Shown here piece by piece: positions 7,055 through 13,084 of a stretch of 13,103 bases of DNA (positions are counted from its first letter, which is position 1; each line of letters begins with the position of its first letter). The notes beneath the pieces are model-generated. The model made no database searches, was not told the origin of the DNA, and worked only from the letters and a program-made list of their open reading frames with translations. The translations under genes were made by a program, and so were the position numbers. Source of the DNA: JADCCX01 sp031372765 (GTDB lineage Bacteria > Pseudomonadota > Alphaproteobacteria > Rhizobiales > Beijerinckiaceae); the NCBI GenBank assembly GCA_031372765.1, contig JANMLW010000175.1:1-13103 (forward strand), in the 5' to 3' direction.

Positions 7055-8581
7055 TTACTGCGCCTTGACGAAGCCTGTTGCAAGGCTGGACGGCGCAAGG
7101 CGCTGGGTATCGGAAATGATATCAGGAACGCGTGATACGGGAGCGGCAGCCTGTGGACCGGGTGCAGGCGCTGCACCAACGGACGCCTGCCGCCGCGGCG
7201 GCAAAGGCACAGTGACGCGCTGCGGCGTAATTTCCTGCACCTTGCCATCATCCACTTTTGCATCCTCACCGGAAGTCAGACCAACGGATCCCATCATGCG
7301 CTGGAAAACGGAGCGTCCGGGCGCTTCGATAACAGGCGGAGCAAGGGCTACAGCCGTAGGGAATGTCGGCACCGTTGTTGCAGTGGTGCCCGGTTTGGCA
7401 GCATCCGCTTTTGCAGGCCCCGTCTTGCCTGGCTCAACCTTGGCGACCTGTACCTTTGCAGCATCAACTTTAGCAGGCTCAACTTTGGCAGGCTCAACCT
7501 TCGGCGGATTGGCCTCGGCGTTAATCCCTTCCTGATGCACAAGCTCGGCTATCTGCAACGATGTGCGACCTTTGGCCTTGTGCGCATTGTACTGTTCGAC
7601 AGGAATTTCAACGGGCGTGTATGCGAGCGAATCCAACCGGCTGACACCGTTGCGCGTTATGCCGACCGATTGACCGGATAGTCCGGCAGCGGTGGCAATG
7701 GCCGTGTTACCCTTGAAGGCAGGATGCATGTCCCCGTCACGGTAAACACGCTTCACCGGGCGTATTCCCTGGCTGACAAGGGCTGAAACCTTGATCTCGT
7801 CAGCGCGCTGCCTGGCTGCAACAGCAGTGCGAACCTCTTCCTCGGCAGCGTCTCCACAGCTTTCGCCACCAAAATTATAGCGGCCGTTGCAGGCAGCGAC
7901 CTTCAACTCGTTTCTGGTCACCTCGAAATGGTCATGGCCCTGCTTGAGGTTCTTCCAGAATGGCATGTGCGGATCATTGCGGTATTTTGCCAGATTCTCC
8001 GGTGACATGCGGAACGGATAGGACTGAAACTGTATCTGCTTCTGGCCACCGGCAAACGCCTCGCGGGTGAGGCCATAGATATCGGCGATCTGGTTGTCGG
8101 TCATGGCAAAGCAACCCATGGACGAGCAGTCACCATGCACCATGATCAGGCTTCCCGTCCGGCCAAGCTGACGGTCGAAGGTGTTGGGATAACCCACATT
8201 GAATGACAGGTAGAAATTGGAGTTCGGGTTCATGGCACCCGGCGTGATGTTGTAGAAGCCTTCGGGAACCTGACGGTCCCCTTCACGCGTTTTGGGGCCA
8301 AGCTGGCCCGACCAACGGCATGTCGGAAATGTCTTCAGCAGTTCGAGTTTGCCGCCTGCTGTCTGCTTCCAGACCTCGACCTCGCTCTCCTGCTTGTAGG
8401 CACGGATGAGAATGGGCGAATGCGTCCGCATGCCTTTTTCCTGCATGGCTGTCTGCGTTGCCATGGAAATGGGCACATAATGACGACCACTGCGTGGCAG
8501 TGCGCTTTCATCATTGCAGGCGGACAAGCCAAGAACCGACACAACAACGGCTGCAAGAAGGGAAGAACGGGCTGAAATCAT
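7055..8581 (-). CDS. YafK-type L,D-transpeptidase-fold lipoprotein
   Basis: ATG 8581 is chosen because it gives a clean lipoprotein signal: MISARSS, a hydrophobic core, and lipobox LSAC with Cys22. The longer frame from 8632 would put 17 polar residues ahead of it. The product has 508 residues. The YkuD-type catalytic site is MVHGDCSSMGCFAMTD (about 148-163), with His149 and nucleophile Cys157. The missing Arg after GC and the AMTD ending are typical of the YafK (LdtF/DpaA) branch, whose E. coli member acts on Braun lipoprotein-peptidoglycan links. Residues 211-350 contain further conserved sequence. After about residue 360 comes a low-complexity tail with seven K-ending pentapeptide repeats and a Pro/Ala-rich end. 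It precedes the lytic transglycosylase gene by 2 bases. Acting at the inner face of the envelope is inference. Confidence 0.88.
   Translation of the reverse strand: MISARSSLLAAVVVSVLGLSACNDESALPRSGRHYVPISMATQTAMQEKGMRTHSPILIRAYKQESEVEVWKQTAGGKLELLKTFPTCRWSGQLGPKTREGDRQVPEGFYNITPGAMNPNSNFYLSFNVGYPNTFDRQLGRTGSLIMVHGDCSSMGCFAMTDNQIADIYGLTREAFAGGQKQIQFQSYPFRMSPENLAKYRNDPHMPFWKNLKQGHDHFEVTRNELKVAACNGRYNFGGESCGDAAEEEVRTAVAARQRADEIKVSALVSQGIRPVKRVYRDGDMHPAFKGNTAIATAAGLSGQSVGITRNGVSRLDSLAYTPVEIPVEQYNAHKAKGRTSLQIAELVHQEGINAEANPPKVEPAKVEPAKVDAAKVQVAKVEPGKTGPAKADAAKPGTTATTVPTFPTAVALAPPVIEAPGRSVFQRMMGSVGLTSGEDAKVDDGKVQEITPQRVTVPLPPRRQASVGAAPAPGPQAAAPVSRVPDIISDTQRLAPSSLATGFVKAQ
7394..7498 (-). repeat. seven tandem 15-bp units encoding Lys-ending pentapeptides
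   Basis: Within the L,D-transpeptidase gene, seven consecutive 15-base units (7 x 15 = 105 bases) encode VEPAK, VEPAK, VDAAK, VQVAK, VEPGK, TGPAK and ADAAK. The first two are nearly identical in DNA and the others have diverged, so the array probably grew by slippage. The product would be an extended, alternately charged linker between the catalytic half and the C-terminal tail. Confidence 0.85.
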
Positions 8582-8761
8582 AATCTTTTTTGACCGGTCA
8601 CAATCCAACGATGGCCATGCGACATGCTGCACAAGGCCTTAGCTTTTATCCTTACACGTTTCTTATCGCAAGAGCAGCAAGACACAGTGCTAAAGTCAAC
8701 AATTCGTTAGCGATGCTGACAGGAAGCGCAGCGCGATCTGCACAAAGCGTCTGATTGTGGC

Positions 8762-9118
8762 TTATTTGCAGCCGATGATGAAGGCTTGCGGATCGCGCGG
8801 TGGCGGTGTGCGCTCGGAAGTGATGGAACCCGTCACGTCATCCGCTTCTGCCTTGCGGTAAAACTGCGCTGCCTTGAAGCCTTTTGATTCGCAAAAGCTG
8901 TCAGCGATGATCTTGCCGCAACCGCTTTGCTTCTCAAGGCACTCACCCGTGCCATAGCCTTCCTGATCGGTGATCACAAAGAGCGTCTGGCGGGGACTGG
9001 CATTGTTCTGGGCTGATGTGCCCTCGGCGATAGTCGGGCCAGCCAGCAAGAGGCCCATGTAGCCTGCACCAGCGACCAACGCGGCATGCACGGCACGGCG
9101 TGGTGTGTGATGTGACAT
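8762..9118 (-). CDS. small secreted protein with four cysteines, function unknown
   Basis: The 118-residue precursor has a basic N-terminus (MSHHTPRRAVHA), a hydrophobic stretch to about residue 27 and a plausible signal-peptidase site near residues 31-33. The mature part has four cysteines (60, 67, 76 and 117), an even number that would allow two disulfides in the periplasm. The core reads QTLFVITDQEGYGTGECL, then IIADSFCESKGF. A GGGGG tract lies a few bases before the ATG and probably serves as ribosome-binding site. The gene ends 180 bases from the start of the L,D-transpeptidase gene and runs in the same direction; that gap holds no further gene that I can support. The protein appears to be a conserved alphaproteobacterial hypothetical; no function can be assigned. 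Confidence 0.7.
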   Translation of the reverse strand: MSHHTPRRAVHAALVAGAGYMGLLLAGPTIAEGTSAQNNASPRQTLFVITDQEGYGTGECLEKQSGCGKIIADSFCESKGFKAAQFYRKAEADDVTGSITSERTPPPRDPQAFIIGCK

Positions 9119-9223
9119 GGAAAACCCCCGTCGTGCGCAATGAACAGCAGGAGCTTGAGGTCAATATGGTTAAAAAAGCCTGAAAACGGGTTGGCGACCG
9201 GTCTTTGTAAACAGGCAACCGCT

Positions 9224-9460
9224 CTATTTCACGATTGAAATGCTCTGCTGTGCCTGCGACACGCTGACGTTTTGCGCCACAACCACATACTTTTCATGCA
9301 CACTTTTGCCGATGACATTGAGTTCCTTGTGGTAGCGCACGAGCGCCACTTCCATATCCTTGGGAAACATCGGGGCCACATCGGGCGCACCCAGCGCGTA
9401 ACTGCATGTCATCAAGGCGGCAATCCCGTGTTGCATACCCAAAGCCATAGAAAACCCCAT
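9224..9460 (-). CDS. small hypothetical protein, possibly exported
   Basis: The open frame runs from an ATG at 9511 (95 residues), but later starts at 9460 (78 residues) or 9448 (74 residues) are more likely. The sequence from 9460 begins with a hydrophobic stretch (MGFSMALGMQHGIAALM, then TCSYALGA) that could be a signal peptide, although it lacks a clear basic N-terminus. A GGGGTTTTC stretch before ATG 9448 resembles the leader of the neighbouring secreted-protein gene. The mature part has an amphipathic segment and a Gln/Ser-rich end (VSVSQAQQSISIV). I recognise no domain. It is divergent from rlmJ, and with the later start there is no overlap between the two. Confidence 0.5.
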   Translation of the reverse strand: MGFSMALGMQHGIAALMTCSYALGAPDVAPMFPKDMEVALVRYHKELNVIGKSVHEKYVVVAQNVSVSQAQQSISIVK

Positions 9461-9559
9461 CCCCAGAGAATGTGACGCATTTTGCGCAATTGCATTCGTT
9501 TTTATCAGCAAAAACCTGCTAACGGACTGACAGGATCATTAAAATTTGATGGAATTATT

Positions 9560-10435
9560 GTGAATTACCGCCACGCATACCACGCCGGAAACTTCGCTGA
9601 TGTGTTCAAGCACACACTTCTGGCGCGCATACTGGTTCATCTAGCCGCAAAGGACACTCCCTTTCGCTACATAGACACCCATGCCGGTATCGGCCTCTAT
9701 GATCTTTCGAGGGATGAAGCCAAGCGCACCAACGAGGCGGATGCCGGCATACGACGCTTTCTGAAAGCCCCTCGCCCGCAAATCATGGAGGCGCTGTTCC
9801 AGCCCTATATTGCAGCGCTGAAGGCGGTGAACGGTATGGAGGGCCTGCACTATCCGGGCTCCCCCATGATCGCCTCCTGTCTCACCCGCCCGCAGGACAA
9901 GATCGCGCTGGCCGAACTCCACAGCGATGATGTCCGCGCACTGGAAAAGCGCTTTGACCACGACAGGCGGATCATGGTGCGCGCCATGGATGGCTGGGCT
10001 GCACTGAAAGCCTGGACTCCGCCACCCGAGCGGCGCGGCATGGTGCTGGTTGATCCACCGTTCGAGAGTGCCAACGAGTTCGGCCAGATGCTCAACGGTC
10101 TCGCCAATGCCTATAAAAAGTGGCCGACCGGCACATTCGCACTGTGGTATCCGCTGAAAGCCACTGGCGAAGTGAGACGCTTCGTGGGTGATCTGGTCAA
10201 TCTGGGCCTGCCCAAAACCCTGCGCATGGAGCTGGTGGTGGAGACACAGGGCGACAGCCACCGCCTGCTGGGATCTGGCATGATCGTCGTCAACCCGCCG
10301 TGGAAACTGAAACAGGAGGCCGACATCATCCTGCCGTTTCTGGCCCGTGCGCTCAGCGATGCCAGGACCGGCCACTGGAAAACCGAGTGGCTGGTGGGTG
10401 AGGGCAAGGTGAAGAAGGGCGGGGATGAGGAGTGA
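9560..10435 (+). CDS. rlmJ: 23S rRNA (adenine(2030)-N6)-methyltransferase RlmJ
   Basis: The 291-residue enzyme N6-methylates A2030 of 23S rRNA. The N-terminus MNYRHAYHAGNFADVFKHTL aligns directly with the E. coli protein (start SYRHSFHAGNHADVLKHT). GTG 9560 is therefore chosen over the ATG at 9482, which adds 26 unrelated residues. DTHAGIGLYDL (39-49) is the SAM-binding turn and DPPF (165-168) is the catalytic (D/N)PPY/F motif, with Asp165 matching the E. coli catalytic Asp164. Length is near the E. coli 280 residues. The C-terminus ends in a short Lys/Gly/Glu tail. It stands alone between a divergent small gene and the repeat-rich segment. Confidence 0.93.
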   Translation: MNYRHAYHAGNFADVFKHTLLARILVHLAAKDTPFRYIDTHAGIGLYDLSRDEAKRTNEADAGIRRFLKAPRPQIMEALFQPYIAALKAVNGMEGLHYPGSPMIASCLTRPQDKIALAELHSDDVRALEKRFDHDRRIMVRAMDGWAALKAWTPPPERRGMVLVDPPFESANEFGQMLNGLANAYKKWPTGTFALWYPLKATGEVRRFVGDLVNLGLPKTLRMELVVETQGDSHRLLGSGMIVVNPPWKLKQEADIILPFLARALSDARTGHWKTEWLVGEGKVKKGGDEE

Positions 10436-10513
10436 GCAAAGCGGTGGGAATGTGCGCGTAGACGGTCGATGGAGCAAAGCGGGGACTGCTTCCGTTTTCT
10501 GGAGCACAGCGAA
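10434..10513 (+). repeat. three imperfect copies of a gagcaaagcgg motif after rlmJ
   Basis: Copies start near 10434 (gagcaaagcggtggg), 10472 (gagcaaagcgggga) and 10502 (gagcacagcgaa), spaced about 30-38 bases apart. The first overlaps the rlmJ stop. They may be relics of local duplication. The last copy sits in the loop of a weak hairpin formed by 10492-10500 and 10514-10522 (eight of nine pairs), which has no following T-run and is not a convincing terminator. Confidence 0.45.
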
Positions 10514-10571
10514 AGAAACCGGTAGCTGTCCTCGCTTTCCAGGTGAAGTTTAGGCTTCAGATCAACTTTCT

Positions 10572-10603
10572 ATTGATGCAATTGATATGCTGTCCCCGTA
10601 ATT
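10572..10603 (-). repeat. 32-base dispersed repeat, copy A (inverted)
   Basis: Read on the minus strand this copy starts aattacggggac, followed by 12 bases containing catatcaatt, then gcatcaat. It matches the plus-strand copy at 11227-11258 at all but a few positions and has identical spacing between its conserved blocks. Its outer block carries the TAA at 10599-10601 that closes the frame of the toxin-like fragment on its upstream side. Confidence 0.8.
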
Positions 10604-10826
10604 CCCGCACAGGATCGTTGATCTGAGTGGGTTGGATACTGCAGATAATATCTTGAAATGGCTTGGTCCTGGCTCCTTATGCATCAGAACTCCAAGTGGA
10701 GCGCTACAGTTTATGTCCGCTGATAGAAGCAAAATTATCAGATTTGATATCTCACCGGGTACTAGTCATGGACTGGGGCCGCATATCAATATCGAGCCGG
10801 GTCGTAGGCACATTTTCTTAAAGTGA
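10602..10826 (+). pseudogene. truncated C-terminal fragment of a polymorphic-toxin-like protein
   Basis: The frame is open from just after a TAA at 10599-10601 to TGA 10824-10826, about 74 residues. The only early start codon is TTG 10632 (64 residues), with no strong ribosome-binding site. The sequence (DLSGLDTADNILKWLGPGS, then SKIIRFDISPGTSHGLGPHI and NIEPGRRHIFLK) resembles the ends of contact-dependent or RHS-type toxins. In those, a WLG(P/E)G segment is followed by a RFD...GPHxN(V/I)E...H(I)xxK block at the extreme C-terminus. No N-terminal trafficking or repeat domain is present, and the frame is cut at the inner edge of repeat A. It could be a dead relic, or a silent cassette able to recombine onto another toxin. 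Family assignment is from pattern recognition and not certain. Confidence 0.5.
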
Positions 10827-10833
10827 GAATTTA

Positions 10834-11097
10834 ATGGTATCCAAGGAAAAATTGAGCGCCGTTTTTACTGCCTTGGCAAGTGCAGGGGATCGACTAGCAT
10901 CCCTTGGTGATTTTCAACATTCAAATGAGTGTTTCCAAGCTTTGTCAGTTGGAGATGAAACATATGAGAATGGCGACTTCGCTTTCGCAATTGCAAAAAA
11001 CTATTTTGCAATTGGAGATTTTGAGAATGCCCAAAAATATCGTGCAATAGCAGAGCGATTTAACCCGGCGGTCTATCTTGGAAAGGAATTAAAATAG
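10834..11097 (+). CDS. small TPR-like protein, candidate immunity protein
   Basis: The 87-residue protein starts 7 bases after the stop of the toxin-like fragment, with a purine-rich AAGTGAGA about 6 bases upstream of ATG 10834. Residues 47-78 (GDFAFAIAKNYFAIGDFENA...FNP) match the tetratricopeptide consensus closely: Ala at 8, Tyr at 11, Gly-Asp at 15-16, Ala at 20, Ala at 27 and Pro at 32 of the repeat. A second, weaker repeat covers about 11-42. There is no signal peptide or membrane segment, so it should be cytoplasmic. The gene is markedly more AT-rich than its neighbours, suggesting transfer. Immediate downstream position after a toxin tail is where immunity genes occur; that role is inferred. 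Confidence 0.65.
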   Translation: MVSKEKLSAVFTALASAGDRLASLGDFQHSNECFQALSVGDETYENGDFAFAIAKNYFAIGDFENAQKYRAIAERFNPAVYLGKELK

Positions 11098-11121
11098 GGT
11101 AGTAATGAAATAACCGGCATC

Positions 11122-11138
11122 CGTTACCGGGACGCCAT
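11122..11138 (+). repeat. half copy of the 32-base repeat, copy B
   Basis: cgttaccgggacgccat matches the first half of the repeat (aattac(c/g)gggacgccat) with two changes at its edge, then diverges. It lies 25 bases after the candidate immunity gene. Confidence 0.5.
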
Positions 11139-11226
11139 CTTGGACTGAACCCCTGTCTTGAGACACGCTTAATTCAGGTTTACGGTGATGCCTTCACGTG
11201 CTCCCGATTTATAGCCGTGTTGGGTG

Positions 11227-11258
11227 AATTACGGGGACGCCATATCAATTGCATAATT
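11227..11258 (+). repeat. 32-base dispersed repeat, copy C
   Basis: It consists of aattacggggac, twelve bases (gccatatcaatt), then gcataatt. It shares aattac(g/c)gggac and gcataatt with copy D at exactly the same spacing, and is the inverted partner of copy A. Confidence 0.8.
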
Positions 11259-11314
11259 AGCCATTCCCTTGCTTGCCTTTCGGTCCGCGCTTTTGTGGCG
11301 AAACGCTGTAGCGT

Positions 11315-11346
11315 AATTACCGGGACATGATTTCATTAGCATAATT
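11315..11346 (+). repeat. 32-base dispersed repeat, copy D
   Basis: It consists of aattaccgggac, twelve bases (atgatttcatta), then gcataatt. The outer blocks match copy C with one mismatch while the central 12 bases have diverged, so it belongs to the same repeat family, 88 bases downstream in direct orientation. Confidence 0.75.
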
Positions 11347-11626
11347 TGGTCTTTATATATGTGCGCTGGCAGATCTGGAACGGTGATGTAAGAGAAGCAT
11401 GAATGAACAAGAGATACAAATGGGATCATTTCCCTGTCATCCCGTCCCAGACAACGCTCTGCTGGCAGCACCGCCTGTCTTGGTGAGGCAATCCCCCCAC
11501 CGTTAACAACCCGTAATCCTTCTCCGGCAAATTTGCGGTGATCTGTAACGAAATATAGAAACAGACCGGGCAAGGTGACGGTGAGGACGCGCAAGGGGTG
11601 TTGCGCGGAAAACCGGGACAATTAAG

Positions 11627-13084
11627 ATGGGTTTGAAGACATATCTCCGCCGTTTCCAGCAGAACACTTCCGGCAATGTGGTGATGATTTTTGGGCTTTC
11701 GCTCACGTCACTCATGGGTGCGTCAGGTGCAGCGATAGACTACAGCCGCTATTCCAACGCCCGTCAGGCCATCAGTTCGGCCTCCGATGCGGCAGCGCTC
11801 GCAGGTGCCTTGTCGCGCGGAGATGCGACCGCCCGCAAGGCTGCGGCTCAGACCGTGTTCGAGGCCAACCTGCGCAACGCCAATTTTGTCGGCGTCGTCA
11901 ATGCTGATTACCAGAACATCCAGACCAATGGCGCCAACACCGGATACCGGGTGGAGGCCAAAGGCAAGGTAAAATCGATGTTTGGTGCCCTGACGGGAAC
12001 AACTGAACTGGAAGTGGGCGGTATGGCCCAGGCCCAGTCAGCCTCCGATGATCCGACCGAGATCGCCTTTGTTCTCGATACCACAGACTCAATGGAAGGC
12101 GACCGGATCGATACGCTGAAATCGGCCGCGAATGGTGTGCTTGATGAAATCAACAAGCGGGCCGTCACACCCGGCAAGATCAAGATCGGCATCGTTCCTT
12201 TCGCTCAATATGTGAATGTGGGCATGGCCAACCGCAACAAATCCTGGATTGACGTCCCCGCGGACTATCAGACGCCCGTCACCACAGTGTGTAACGATGT
12301 CTTTGAGCAGACCGGCGAGAAAAACTGTCGCATCGTCAACTATCCATTCCAGCCAGCTGTTCCACCGGGCAAGTGCATGAAGGACGGTCGCGAACGGCCC
12401 TGTGGCGGAAGCCCGGCGAACCCGGCCAGTTCAGGCAAGGTCTGCGATCCGATCTATTCGTCAACTCCCAAGAAGGTCTGTGCTCCCGTTGGCGGAGACT
12501 GGGTGCGTTGGAATGGCTGTGTCGGCTCGCGTAATTTCCCGCTCAACACACAGGATGGCAGCTATGGCACGCGCATCCCCGGCATGATGGGTATTACCTG
12601 CGCAACGCCTCTGATGGAACCAACCACCGATCTCACGCTCGTGCGCTCCACCATCAATGCGTTGACGACAACCGGCGAGACCTATGTACCGTCAGGTCTT
12701 ATCTGGGGCTGGCGCATGCTGTCGAAAGGCGATCCGCTGAATGCCGTTGCAGGCGGGCCAGGCGGTGCGCGCAAGGTCATGGTGCTCGTGACTGACGGTC
12801 GCAACACCAAGTCGCCGAACTATCCCGCTCATGATCTGAATGATGGCGTGCTGGCTGACAGTCTGACGAAGACCACCTGCCAGAACATTGCTGCCGACAA
12901 GGCGACGGGCGTGCGCATCTATACCGTGGCCTTCGAGATGAATGGTCTTGATGGCAAGAAAATACTGCAGGATTGCGCCACCAGCACTGGCGGTCAATTC
13001 TTTGATGCAACCGATGCCGCAAAATTGCGGGAGGCATTCAGCCAGATCGTCGATGCCATGATGTCTGTCAAACTGACACATTGA
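11627..13084 (+). CDS. Tad-domain/VWA pilus assembly protein, TadG-like
   Basis: The 485-residue protein starts with a short basic leader followed by a single hydrophobic segment (NTSGNVVMIFGLSLTSLMGA, about 13-35) and AIDYSRY. This is the Putative Flp pilus-assembly TadE/G-like N-terminal domain. A von Willebrand factor A domain follows from about 145. Its metal-site motif is DTTDS (151-155), a Thr/Asp variant of DxSGS, with Thr352 (GETYVPSG) and Asp390 (VTDG) as further MIDAS candidates. Between them lies an insertion with eight cysteines (222-325). It probably anchors in the inner membrane and acts in the periplasm in assembly of Flp/Tad pili. ATG 11627 matches the family start; the ribosome-binding site is weak. 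Other tad-type genes may follow beyond the window. TadG versus another VWA paralogue cannot be decided. Confidence 0.85.
   Translation: MGLKTYLRRFQQNTSGNVVMIFGLSLTSLMGASGAAIDYSRYSNARQAISSASDAAALAGALSRGDATARKAAAQTVFEANLRNANFVGVVNADYQNIQTNGANTGYRVEAKGKVKSMFGALTGTTELEVGGMAQAQSASDDPTEIAFVLDTTDSMEGDRIDTLKSAANGVLDEINKRAVTPGKIKIGIVPFAQYVNVGMANRNKSWIDVPADYQTPVTTVCNDVFEQTGEKNCRIVNYPFQPAVPPGKCMKDGRERPCGGSPANPASSGKVCDPIYSSTPKKVCAPVGGDWVRWNGCVGSRNFPLNTQDGSYGTRIPGMMGITCATPLMEPTTDLTLVRSTINALTTTGETYVPSGLIWGWRMLSKGDPLNAVAGGPGGARKVMVLVTDGRNTKSPNYPAHDLNDGVLADSLTKTTCQNIAADKATGVRIYTVAFEMNGLDGKKILQDCATSTGGQFFDATDAAKLREAFSQIVDAMMSVKLTH

Larger units (their letters stand above)
10572..11258. mobile_element. candidate cassette bounded by inverted 32-base repeats
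   Basis: Copies A and C of the repeat form an inverted pair enclosing about 620 bases with a toxin-like C-terminal fragment and a TPR-like small gene, both more AT-rich than the flanks. No transposase lies inside. The aattacggggac core resembles sequences I associate with REP-associated tyrosine transposase (RAYT, Y1 family) elements. Mobilisation in trans by such an enzyme is inference. Alternatively, the repeats are independent insertions that happened to flank the cassette. Confidence 0.4.
11098..11626. other. 529-base region without a supportable gene
   Basis: The segment holds repeat copies B, C and D and, in its right half (about 11380-11626), the presumed promoter and leader of the Tad-type pilus gene. 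A minus-strand open frame at 11229-11621 reads through the repeats, has no family features and is considered spurious. I see no tRNA, small RNA signature or clear rho-independent terminator. Confidence 0.6.

Noticed and set aside
8742..8760. cacaa...ttgtg inverted repeat after the small secreted-protein gene as a terminator
   Set aside because: The stem is only five pairs, AT-rich, and lacks a T-tract on the transcribed side.
9641..10507. 288-codon minus-strand open frame opposite rlmJ
   Set aside because: The plus strand carries an unmistakable RlmJ with all motifs; the antisense translation has no family features.
10492..10522. Hairpin after rlmJ as a terminator
   Set aside because: The stem has a mismatch and a 13-base loop and is not followed by a T-run.
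11503..11517. Possible CtrA-type box (TTAA-N7-TAAT) upstream of the Tad-type gene
   Set aside because: The second half matches TTAA at only two of four positions, and such short motifs are frequent by chance.
11229..11621. Minus-strand open frame of 130 codons between the repeats and the pilus gene
   Set aside because: It runs through repeat copies C and D, has no recognisable domain or ribosome-binding site, and occupies the presumed promoter region of the plus-strand pilus gene.
11610..11622. accgggacaatt before the pilus gene as a further copy of the 32-base repeat
   Set aside because: Only the ccgggac core agrees; the flanking block and the gcataatt block at fixed spacing are missing.
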